From the NCBI GenBank assembly GCA_964403885.1, contig CAYOHY010000029.1:1-24363 (forward strand): a stretch of DNA of 24,363 nt, written 5' to 3'. Below, in pieces: positions 7,583-13,081 of this stretch (the stretch's first letter is position 1; each line of letters starts with the position of its first letter). Under the pieces are notes generated by a model. The model did not search any database and had not been told where the DNA came from. It saw nothing but the letters and a program-made list of their open reading frames with translations. The stretch is from CAYOHY01 sp964403885 (GTDB lineage: Bacteria > Actinomycetota > Coriobacteriia > Anaerosomatales > PHET01). The translations under genes and the position numbers were made by a program.

Positions 7583-8058
7583 GCCGAGCGCTCCTTCGCG
7601 AGCCCTTCCAGCGTGGCGATCACGTCGTCGGCGTGGCCCTCGACCTTGACCTTGGGCCACACGAAGGCGATGGTCCCGTCCGGGTCGATGAGAAACGTGC
7701 TGCGAGTCGCCGTGACGCCCAGCACCTGCCGGGCCCCGTAGGCGTCGATCACGGTCTTGTCGGTGTTGGGGACCATGGGGAAGGTCAGGCCGTACTTGTC
7801 GACGAATCGGCGCTGGATCTCAGGCTTGTCGGCACTCACGCCCACCACGAGGGCGTCGAGGGCTTCCAGGGCGGCTTTGCGCTCCTGAAAGTCCTTCGCT
7901 TCGTGCGTTCAACCGGGTGTGTTGGCCCGCGGGTAGAAGTACACGACCACCCACCGGCCGCGTTGCTCGGAGAGCCGGAACCGCCCGCCGTTGGATGTGT
8001 CCGCATCGATCTGCGGGGCGACATCGCCCACACTCGGCATCGTCAGCACGTCGGCCAT
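7579..8058 (-). CDS. Selenocysteine-containing Bcp-type peroxiredoxin (in-frame TGA = Sec50)
   Basis: A 159-aa thioredoxin-fold peroxidase of the Bcp/PrxQ family, reducing hydrogen peroxide and organic hydroperoxides in the cytoplasm. Translation from ATG 8058, behind AGGAGA (8069-8064), runs MADVLTMPSVGDVAPQID, then VVVYFYPRANTPG, then TGA, then THEAKDFQERKAALEALDA and VVGVSADKPEIQRRF to the TGA at 7581-7579. The internal TGA (7911-7909) replaces the peroxidatic cysteine of the TPGC-T motif, with family sequence in the same frame on both sides. Selenocysteine insertion is therefore the best reading. The Bcp resolving-cysteine position (+5) is lysine and the protein has no cysteine at all, implying a 1-Sec mechanism with an external reductant. 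It follows tetR by 27 nt. A C-to-TGA point mutation or sequencing error is the main alternative. Confidence 0.88.
7871..7911 (-). promoter_or_regulatory. Candidate bacterial SECIS element with recoded UGA
   Basis: Directly 3' of the in-frame UGA (7911-7909) on the minus strand, CUUUC (7891-7887) pairs with G(c)AAAG (7880-7875, one bulged C). The loop is AGGAGC (7886-7881). GG (7894-7893) and CC (7874-7873) extend the stem past a bulged A. The apical loop begins 22 nt after the UGA and has G at its second position, both within the known pattern for bacterial SECIS hairpins read by SelB; the E. coli fdhF loop AGGUCU is similar. The fold was drawn by eye, without energy calculation. Confidence 0.6.
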
Positions 8059-8085
8059 GGGGCTCTCCTGTCGTGGGGTCGTGGG

Positions 8086-8676
8086 TCAGCAGACGCGCAA
8101 CGCGGCCCAGGTCGCGCTGAGAATCTGTTCGAGCAGGTCCTCGTAGGTGCGGTGGGGTTCGTGCGTTGAGGCGTCGAGCATGCAAAACGTGGTCATCCCA
8201 AACAGCGCATAGCCGCCAAAGTCCGGGTCGATGTCGCTTCGGAACACGTTCTTCTCGATGCCCGACTTCACCACGCGGCACATCGTGTTCACGAGCTCGG
8301 TGCGCATGTGCAGCAGCGTTGGATACCACGGCCGGTCCGTGCGCCACAGCTCGGTGACCATGAGGCGGCTGTAAGCGGTCTCTGCGCTCAGAAACTCGAG
8401 CAGCACCCGCACGAGTTCCGCGATCGCTGCCTGCGGGTCATCGGAGTGGGCGACCTCGATCTCTCGGAAGCGCTCGACCAGCGACCCCATCCGCTCGCGG
8501 ATGAGTGACTCGAACAGCTCGGCCTTGCCGGTGAAGTGGTAGTACACCGTGCCCTTGGCCATGCCGGCCGCCTCGACGATGTCGTCGACCGAGGTGTTGT
8601 CGTAGCCGCGTTCGCCGATGAGCTCGATGGCGGCGTCGTAGAGTCTGCGCTTCGTGATGGCTGTGCGAGTCGACAT
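8086..8676 (-). CDS. TetR-family transcriptional regulator
   Basis: A 196-aa TetR-type repressor. The N-terminal DNA-binding domain is clear: KRRLYDAAIELIGERGYDNTSVDDIVEAAGMAKGTVYYHF in outline, with the helix-turn-helix at about residues 28-47 and the typical GTVYYHF recognition helix end. The C-terminal helical domain (about 60-196) is of unknown ligand. ATG 8676 is chosen over a start at 8715 because it is preceded by AAGGGGG at good spacing and starts just before the HTH. It is the first gene of an operon with the Sec-peroxiredoxin (27 nt downstream) and the propeller lipoprotein, and diverges from the NYN gene. A 21-bp palindrome 29 nt upstream of its start is the likely operator, so autoregulation of the operon is inferred. 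Confidence 0.92.
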   Translation of the reverse strand: MSTRTAITKRRLYDAAIELIGERGYDNTSVDDIVEAAGMAKGTVYYHFTGKAELFESLIRERMGSLVERFREIEVAHSDDPQAAIAELVRVLLEFLSAETAYSRLMVTELWRTDRPWYPTLLHMRTELVNTMCRVVKSGIEKNVFRSDIDPDFGGYALFGMTTFCMLDASTHEPHRTYEDLLEQILSATWAALRVC

Positions 8677-8704
8677 GTGCGCGGATCCCCCTTTGGAGTG
8701 TCGT

Positions 8705-8725
8705 GTGGCACCCACCCGGTGCCAC
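8705..8725. promoter_or_regulatory. 21-bp palindrome, candidate TetR operator
   Basis: GTGGCACC (8705-8712), spacer CACCC, GGTGCCAC (8718-8725): perfect 8-bp arms in the 122-bp divergent intergenic region. TetR-family proteins usually bind such palindromes next to their own gene. On either transcript it could also form an RNA hairpin, but neither side has a U-tract. Confidence 0.5.
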
Positions 8726-8786
8726 GCTTGTTGATACCCGTCGATGCACCGAAAGCGCGCGCGACGCTCCCGGCAAACGGCTGCGG

Positions 8787-8801
8787 TACGATTCGAGCAT
8801 G
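8787..8801 (+). promoter_or_regulatory. -10 box TACGAT directly before ATG: probable leaderless start
   Basis: TACGAT (8787-8792) lies 6 nt before the ATG at 8799, so transcription would begin at or next to the start codon. No Shine-Dalgarno sequence is visible between them. A -10 of the form TANNNT at this distance is the usual mark of leaderless genes in Actinobacteria. No convincing -35 is seen. Confidence 0.45.
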
Positions 8802-9284
8802 CTGGTACTTGTCGACGGATACAACATCACGATGCGCGACCCGGGATTCAGCACGCTGTCCAAGCAAGGTCAGCGCGACGCCCTGGTCCAGCATCTGCGC
8901 GCCCAGGCGCCCACGCTCGCGCCCAAGGGCCAGGTGGTGGTCGTCTTCGACGCGCGTGAGTACTACGGGCGCTCCACCGAGATGTTCGGGCCGGTCAAGG
9001 CCGCGTACGCGCCCGACGCCGACGACGAGATCGTCCGCCGCTGCGGCGTGGCGAAGGGGAGCGTGATCGTCTACACCGACGACATGCGGCTTCGCATGCG
9101 GATCAGCCAAGACATCGGCAGGCATGTGGAGTACCGTGATGCGTCAAGCCTGTTCGCCTCGCGACGCACACCGCGCAACGCCGGCGACCGGTCCGAGCAA
9201 GACCTTCCGAGCAACGCCGGGGACATCACCCGCGAGCTCGCGGACCTGTGGCTCGATGAAGATGACGACCCGAAAGGACCGTAG
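8799..9284 (+). CDS. NYN-domain (YacP-like) putative ribonuclease
   Basis: A 161-aa protein of the NYN/YacP family, a PIN-like fold that includes RNA endonucleases such as Rae1. It opens with the family strand and acidic motif LVLVDGYNITMRD (aspartate at residue 6), continues with VVVVFDAREYYGR (about residues 45-57), has the DADDEIVRRC acidic patch, and then VIVYTDDMRLR as the final metal-binding strand. The C-terminal tail from about 115 is charged and probably disordered. Upstream in-frame starts lack family sequence, so ATG 8799 is used, fitting a leaderless transcript. It is followed 3 nt later by the DUF554 gene, so the two are likely cotranscribed. A role in RNA processing or decay is inferred from family only. 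Confidence 0.85.
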   Translation: MLVLVDGYNITMRDPGFSTLSKQGQRDALVQHLRAQAPTLAPKGQVVVVFDAREYYGRSTEMFGPVKAAYAPDADDEIVRRCGVAKGSVIVYTDDMRLRMRISQDIGRHVEYRDASSLFASRRTPRNAGDRSEQDLPSNAGDITRELADLWLDEDDDPKGP

Positions 9285-9287
9285 CCA

Positions 9288-10046
9288 GTGAGTGGCGTCG
9301 TACTCAACGTCTTGACCATCGCCGTGGGAACCGCCCTGGGCCTGCTGTTTGGCCGAGCCATCGCGGACCGCTTCCGCACGATCGCCTTCACCGCCATCGG
9401 CCTGTCGACGTTCGTGATCGGCGCGGCGATGAGCATCGGCGGCCTCACGAAGATGGGCGCCACCGCCATGGGCGACTTCGCGCCGCTCGTGTTCATCGGC
9501 TCGCTGATCGCAGGCGCGCTGACCGGTGAGGCGCTGCGCATCGAGCACTGGCTCGAGCGCTTTGGCCACTGGCTGCAGGACGTGTCGTACAAGATCCCGT
9601 TCTTCGCCCCCACGCCCAAGTCCGCCGCCGATGAACCCGGCGAGAAGGGCCACACGCTCGTCGAGGGGTTCGTGACGGCATCACTGCTGTTTTGCGTGGG
9701 CGCGATGACGGTGCTGGGTTCGCTGCAAGACGGCCTGGGCGATCACCAGTTGCTCTACATCAAGTCGCTGCTCGACGGCTTCGCGGCGTTGTTCCTGGCC
9801 ACCACGCTGGGCATAGGCGTGGGGCTGTCGATCATCCCGGTCATCATCATCCAGGGCGGGCTCGCGCTGGGCGCCACCGCGCTCAAGCCGCTCATGACCG
9901 CAGGCGTCATCTCGTCGATCACGGCGGTGGGTGGCGCGCTGGTGCTGTCCATCGGTCTCGATCTGCTGGGCATCAAGCGGCTGCCCACCGGCAACTTGCT
10001 TCCCGCGATCGTGTTCGCGGCGGTCGTAGGGGGCATCCTTGCCTGA
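9288..10046 (+). CDS. DUF554 (YqgA/YdfK-like) membrane protein
   Basis: A 252-aa multi-pass membrane protein matching the DUF554 family: N-terminal VVLNVLTIAVGTALGLLFG, the segment IGLSTFVIGAAMSIGG, the SLIAGALTGEALRIE motif, LLFCVGAMTVLGSLQDGL in the middle and a C-terminal DLLGIKRLPTGNLLPAI. About seven hydrophobic segments are visible, with a cytoplasmic or periplasmic loop rich in Pro/Lys near residues 105-120. Its biochemical role is not known; transport has been suggested for the family. Translation begins at GTG 9288 with GAAAGGA at 9272-9278, 3 nt after the NYN gene. Its end overlaps the next gene by 8 nt. Confidence 0.88.
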   Translation: MSGVVLNVLTIAVGTALGLLFGRAIADRFRTIAFTAIGLSTFVIGAAMSIGGLTKMGATAMGDFAPLVFIGSLIAGALTGEALRIEHWLERFGHWLQDVSYKIPFFAPTPKSAADEPGEKGHTLVEGFVTASLLFCVGAMTVLGSLQDGLGDHQLLYIKSLLDGFAALFLATTLGIGVGLSIIPVIIIQGGLALGATALKPLMTAGVISSITAVGGALVLSIGLDLLGIKRLPTGNLLPAIVFAAVVGGILA

Positions 10047-10578
10047 CGAGACCCCCGACGGCATCGACGCCGCGCGCCTCGTATTGCGCCAGGCCGGCTA
10101 CTGCGTGATGTGCAACCGCGTTGTCGAGCGCGTGGACGGCGGCGGCTGTGCGGCGGGCCACCCGGCGCAGGCGATCAGTGGTCGCATCATGCTCGAGGAG
10201 GGGGAGCCCATCCCCGTGCTGCCGCGGTTCAACCTCGCGGCGTTCCTCATCCCGCCCATCTGGGGCCCGGCGCACGGCCAGTGGGCCGGCGCCATCTTCT
10301 TGCCGCTGTGGCTGTTCGCCGATAGTGCGATGCGCAACGCCTCGATGAACACGGCCACCCTCGTGATGGCGGTGCTCGTGGGCACGCTCACCGTGGCGGC
10401 GATGGGCTGGTTCGCGAGTCGCGCCAACGGGTTGGCCTGGAGGCGCGTGTGCGACCGCGTGGACATCCCCACGTACCTGCGCACTCAGCGGGTCTGGGCG
10501 ATCGTGTCCGTGCCGGTGGCCGCACTGCTGCTGGGCGCCGCGCTCTACTTCGACCTCGTGGTGCTCGCCTCGAGCTAG
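10039..10578 (+). CDS. Zinc-ribbon-like membrane protein of unknown function
   Basis: A 179-aa protein with a cytoplasmic N-terminal cysteine cluster, CVMC at about 22-25 and C-AAGH at about 37-41, which could bind zinc. Three hydrophobic segments follow: FNLAAFLIPPIWGPAHG with the adjoining AGAIFLPLWLFADSA, then VMAVLVGTLTVAAMGWFA, then AIVSVPVAALLLGAALYF. The FNxAAFLxPPIWGPAHG motif recurs in small bacterial membrane proteins of unknown role; no function is claimed. The start is TTG 10039, with AGGGGG at 10028-10033 inside the DUF554 gene and an 8-nt overlap, so it depends on coupling to that gene. It is the last gene of the three-gene operon. Confidence 0.78.
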   Translation: MPDETPDGIDAARLVLRQAGYCVMCNRVVERVDGGGCAAGHPAQAISGRIMLEEGEPIPVLPRFNLAAFLIPPIWGPAHGQWAGAIFLPLWLFADSAMRNASMNTATLVMAVLVGTLTVAAMGWFASRANGLAWRRVCDRVDIPTYLRTQRVWAIVSVPVAALLLGAALYFDLVVLASS

Positions 10579-10596
10579 CGGGCACCTCTTCCGGCC

Positions 10597-10902
10597 TCAG
10601 GGCAGGTTCGGGTCCATGAGCCGTTCGCTTCGCCACACCCGCACGATCACGACCGCATCATCGGTGAGACGGTAGACGATGCGAAACGGCGGATGCTCGA
10701 GCTCGCGCAACCAGGGCGTGTCGAACTCGGGCACGATCCTGCCGCTCTCCGGGAACTCGCTCAGCTGCTGCAGGAGATCCCTGATCTCAGTCACGAGCCT
10801 CACGCCCACGTGGGGCGCGCCTTGGGACGAGTACCACGCCAAGATGTCCGCGAGATCGTCGCGCGCCGTCTGGGCGACGGCGACCCTGACGGCTCCCATC
10901 AT
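10597..10902 (-). CDS. ParE/RelE-family toxin
   Basis: A 101-aa toxin of the RelE/ParE superfamily. The N-terminus VRVAVAQTARDDLADILAWY and the core FPESGRIVPEF, LRELEHPPFRIVYRL and VVIVRVWRSERL match the family. RelE-type members cleave mRNA on the ribosome and ParE-type members poison gyrase; sequence alone does not tell which applies. The tandem ATGATG start overlaps the antitoxin TGA (10901-10899) by 4 nt, the usual coupling that keeps antitoxin in excess. The stop lies 18 nt from the stop of the convergent zinc-ribbon gene. It is intact and probably functional. Confidence 0.9.
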   Translation of the reverse strand: MMGAVRVAVAQTARDDLADILAWYSSQGAPHVGVRLVTEIRDLLQQLSEFPESGRIVPEFDTPWLRELEHPPFRIVYRLTDDAVVIVRVWRSERLMDPNLP

Positions 10903-11177
10903 TCGATCCCGAGCGAGCGCATCGCGTCATCGAGCGACAGCACGCGCCCAGCCTCGATATCGGCCAGCCCGGCGACTACCGCGCGCATGAACTCACGTTC
11001 TTCCTGTGCCGCCTCGAAGTCATCGAGCGCCTGAACCACGGCGACGCCGCGGCCATGGCTCGTGAGCAGCACCGGCCGACCGGTCTCGTCGATGCGGCGC
11101 ACGACCTTGCCGGGATTGACCTTCATGTCGCCGAGCGGGACGACGTCCTCCGAGAACTTCACCGCAGAGCCTCGCAT
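10899..11177 (-). CDS. Phd/YefM-family antitoxin
   Basis: A 92-aa antitoxin. The N-terminal DNA-binding domain has the Phd/YefM signature: PLGDMKVNPGKVVRRIDETG, RPVLLTSHGRGVAVVQALDDFE. The C-terminal half (about 58-92, rich in Glu and Leu) should wrap the toxin. ATG 11177 is set by GGAGG (11187-11183) 5 nt upstream; the long in-frame extension beyond it carries no family sequence. It forms a two-gene operon with the toxin. A palindrome (CACC-AC-GGTG) lies between the -35 and -10 of its promoter, fitting autorepression by the complex. Confidence 0.9.
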   Translation of the reverse strand: MRGSAVKFSEDVVPLGDMKVNPGKVVRRIDETGRPVLLTSHGRGVAVVQALDDFEAAQEEREFMRAVVAGLADIEAGRVLSLDDAMRSLGIE

Positions 11178-11212
11178 GAGGACCTCCAAACAGCATCGGT
11201 ATTCTGGTGCGG

Positions 11213-11242
11213 ATTGTAGCACCGTGGTGATGGGGGAGTGAA
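11213..11242 (-). promoter_or_regulatory. Promoter and operator of the Phd/ParE operon
   Basis: Minus strand TTCACT (11242-11237), 18-nt spacer, TACAAT (11218-11213). The spacer contains CACC-AC-GGTG (11229-11220), a short palindrome placed where repressor binding would block polymerase. Confidence 0.45.
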
Positions 11243-11244
11243 TG

Positions 11245-11280
11245 AGCCCCGCGGTTCCCGGCGAACCAGGGGGCTTGTTT
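11245..11280 (+). terminator. Hairpin with T-rich tail, probable intrinsic terminator
   Basis: AGCCCC (11245-11250) pairs with GGGGCT (11270-11275), and inside it GGTTC (11253-11257) pairs with GAACC (11263-11267) over a 5-nt loop. The tail TGTTT follows on the plus strand. It would insulate the envelope operon promoter at 11292 from plus-strand readthrough across the toxin-antitoxin genes. Confidence 0.5.
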
Positions 11281-11291
11281 CGCTCTTGGTG

Positions 11292-11321
11292 TTGACCCGC
11301 GTAACAATGTGATGTTACGGT
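11292..11321 (+). promoter_or_regulatory. Promoter with embedded palindrome, envelope/bactofilin operon
   Basis: TTGACC (11292-11297), 18-nt spacer, TACGGT (11316-11321). A palindrome CGTAACA-N6-TGTTACG (11300-11319) fills the spacer and touches the -10 box. This is the position bound by MerR-type regulators, and the third gene of the operon encodes a MerR-like HTH protein. Confidence 0.6.
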
Positions 11322-11396
11322 GTGTCGCGAGGGGGGAACACTGTACGTGTGACCCACTGAGAGACGGTTGGTACGACACGAGAAGGTGGCTTGATC

Positions 11397-11939
11397 ATGC
11401 AGTACGGATACGACACGAACTCCGTCCCGCCGGTGCCCGACGCACCCGTGCGCAGCAGCGCATGCCCTGTGCAGAGCGCGCGCTACGCGGGCGGCGTGGG
11501 GTTGGGGCTCACGCTGATCCTGATCGGTGGGGCGTTCCTGGCGGCGCAGATGGTGCCCGGGCTGAACCTGTGGACGCTGTGGCCGCTCATCATCGTGGCC
11601 GTGGGTGTGGTGCAGATGGTGACGCCGGACCGCTGGCGCGGCTGGGGCGTCGAGCGCATCACCGAGGGTATCGGCACCATTCTGGCCGGGCTCGTGTTGC
11701 TCGGCTGCACCACCGGCTACATCGGGTGGGAGATGTGGTGGACGCTGCTCATGCTGTGGCCGGTCCTGCTGATCGCCGCAGGCATCGGGCTGCTGGGCCG
11801 CGCGTCGCACCAGAGCTGGCTGACCGCCCTGGCTCCCGTCGTGATCTGGGTCGCCATGGGATATGCCGCCGCGAGCGCGTGGACCGGCGCGGCCGGCGCG
11901 CTGCCCGCTTCCGTACTGACCGTCTTCGGTCTTTCCTAG
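11397..11939 (+). CDS. LiaF-type transmembrane domain protein (DUF5668-like)
   Basis: A 180-aa membrane protein with a polar N-terminal tail of about 30 residues, then pairs of hydrophobic segments of the LiaI/LiaF type: LGLTLILIGGAFLAAQMVPGL with LWTLWPLIIVAVGVVQMV, and ITEGIGTILAGLVLLGCTTG with WWTLLMLWPVLLIAAGIGLL. A final segment runs from about 145 to 165. The repeated LWPLIIVAVG / LWPVLLIAAG motif is diagnostic. Such proteins sit with cell-envelope stress systems. ATG 11397 has AAGGTGG at 11383-11389; the alternative TTG 11391 would be too close to it. First gene of a four-gene operon with its own promoter. Confidence 0.85.
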   Translation: MQYGYDTNSVPPVPDAPVRSSACPVQSARYAGGVGLGLTLILIGGAFLAAQMVPGLNLWTLWPLIIVAVGVVQMVTPDRWRGWGVERITEGIGTILAGLVLLGCTTGYIGWEMWWTLLMLWPVLLIAAGIGLLGRASHQSWLTALAPVVIWVAMGYAAASAWTGAAGALPASVLTVFGLS

Positions 11940-11951
11940 GAGGTAGTCACG

Positions 11952-12404
11952 ATGAACGAATCGAACTCTCGCATGGGCTTTTGGGGCATCGCAGGTGTGG
12001 TGCTCGTAGTGGTGGGCGTGTGGGCGCTGCTGGGCGACTTCCTTGGCCCCGTCATGCACGTGGTGGGTCACATCTTCTGGCCGGTGCTGCTCATCGGCGC
12101 GGGTATCGCGCTGCTGTTGAGCGCCAAGGGTCGTCCGCTCGTGGTGCCCGCGAAGGTGCGCGGCACCCTCTACCGCTCGCGCAACGACCGCGTGCTGGGC
12201 GGCGTGATCGGCGGCATCTCGGCGCACCTGGGTATCGACTCGGGGTTGGCTCGCGCGCTGTTCGTGGTGTTCACGATCCTGTCGGGCTTTGGCACCGGCG
12301 TCCTGCTCTACGTGGTGGGCATGATCTTCATCGCCGAGGAGCCCGTGGCGGCGACCGTGGTCGAGCCTGCGGCTCCGTCGGCACCGGTTGCCGACGCACT
12401 CTAG
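11952..12404 (+). CDS. PspC-domain membrane protein
   Basis: A 150-aa membrane protein. Residues about 8-55 form a LiaF-like two-helix unit (GFWGIAGVVLVVVGVWALLG, IFWPVLLIGAGIALLL). A PspC domain follows at about 72-128: LYRSRNDRVLGGVIGGISAHLGIDSGLARALFVVF, ending in a membrane helix with YVVGMIFIAEE. The tail is Ala/Pro/Val rich. PspC proteins sense envelope stress or act as toxin-like membrane modulators with phage-shock partners; no PspA or PspB is in view. ATG 11952 follows a strong AGGAGG at 11938-11943 overlapping the preceding stop region, so it is cotranscribed with the LiaF-type gene. Confidence 0.9.
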   Translation: MNESNSRMGFWGIAGVVLVVVGVWALLGDFLGPVMHVVGHIFWPVLLIGAGIALLLSAKGRPLVVPAKVRGTLYRSRNDRVLGGVIGGISAHLGIDSGLARALFVVFTILSGFGTGVLLYVVGMIFIAEEPVAATVVEPAAPSAPVADAL

Positions 12405-12443
12405 TCCTATCCGTCACGACCGTTTGGACTGGAGGTGTCATCC

Positions 12444-13070
12444 ATGGATCCGGACTTGATCTCCAAGAAGGAACTGCTGCAGACCGCCGGAATCAGCTAC
12501 GGCCAGCTGTATCGCTGGAAGCGCAAGGGGCTGATCCCGGAAGAATGGTTCATCCGTAAGTCGACCTTCACAGGCACCGAGACGTTCTTCCCGCGCGACA
12601 AGATGCTCGCGCGCGTCGATCGGATCTTGTCGATGAAGACCGAGGACCTGTCGCTCGACGACATCGCCGATGCCGTCACCCCGGACCTCACCGGCGTGAG
12701 CCTGTCTGCCGATGAGGCCGTGGCCAAGGGCGTGGTCTCGCGCACGGCGGTCGAGATCTTCTCGGCACGCAGGCCTGAGGTCGAGGCGCTGCGCTTGGGC
12801 GAGCTGCTCTCCGCGTACGTGGTCGACCGGCTGCTGACCACCGGTGAGGTCAGTATCGACGAGGGCGCGCTCGTGCTCGCGACGCTCGAGTCGAGCTACA
12901 CCACCTTCCAGGGCCGTGACTGCGACGTGGTCATGGTCCGCAAGATGGGGGTCGCGGTGTGCTTCGTGGTGTCGAGCGCGGCTGAGCTGTGCTTCGACGA
13001 GGGCACGCGACTGCTCGCACGTATCAATCTGCAGGAATCCACCGAGGCGCTCGGCGCCCGGCTCAAGTAG
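12444..13070 (+). CDS. YhbD-like (DUF4004) MerR-type HTH regulator
   Basis: A 208-aa protein that begins with a MerR-like winged helix: LISKKELLQTAGISYGQLYRWKRKGLIPEEWF at residues 4-36, then FFPRDKMLARVDRILSMK at about 50-67. This is the DUF4004/YhbD pattern. The C-terminal 120 residues (from EAVAKGVVSRTAVEIF) are an effector or oligomerisation region without a recognised ligand motif. In Bacillus subtilis, yhbD precedes the bactofilin genes yhbE and yhbF, and here too a polymer-forming protein follows 11 nt later. ATG 12444 has GGAGG at 12431-12435. A role as local regulator through the palindrome in the operon promoter is inferred, not shown. Confidence 0.82.
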   Translation: MDPDLISKKELLQTAGISYGQLYRWKRKGLIPEEWFIRKSTFTGTETFFPRDKMLARVDRILSMKTEDLSLDDIADAVTPDLTGVSLSADEAVAKGVVSRTAVEIFSARRPEVEALRLGELLSAYVVDRLLTTGEVSIDEGALVLATLESSYTTFQGRDCDVVMVRKMGVAVCFVVSSAAELCFDEGTRLLARINLQESTEALGARLK

Positions 13071-13081
13071 GGAGGGCCACC

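Noticed and set aside
7579..7848. An 89-codon ORF that looks like a complete small AhpC/TSA-family protein
   Set aside because: It lacks the N-terminal half and active-site residue of the fold. The same frame continues upstream through one TGA to a proper start with a ribosome-binding site, so it is only the C-terminal part of the Sec peroxiredoxin.
7909..7911. In-frame TGA as a plain nonsense mutation, frameshift or global UGA recoding
   Set aside because: The frame and family similarity are preserved on both sides and the TGA is exactly at the catalytic cysteine, which a random mutation would rarely hit. Global recoding is ruled out by TGA stops of other genes. A single-base error cannot be fully excluded without reads.
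11178..12227. N-terminal extension of the Phd antitoxin frame
   Set aside because: The upstream 350 codons lie antisense to the LiaF-type and PspC genes and show no family sequence. GGAGG places the start at 11177.
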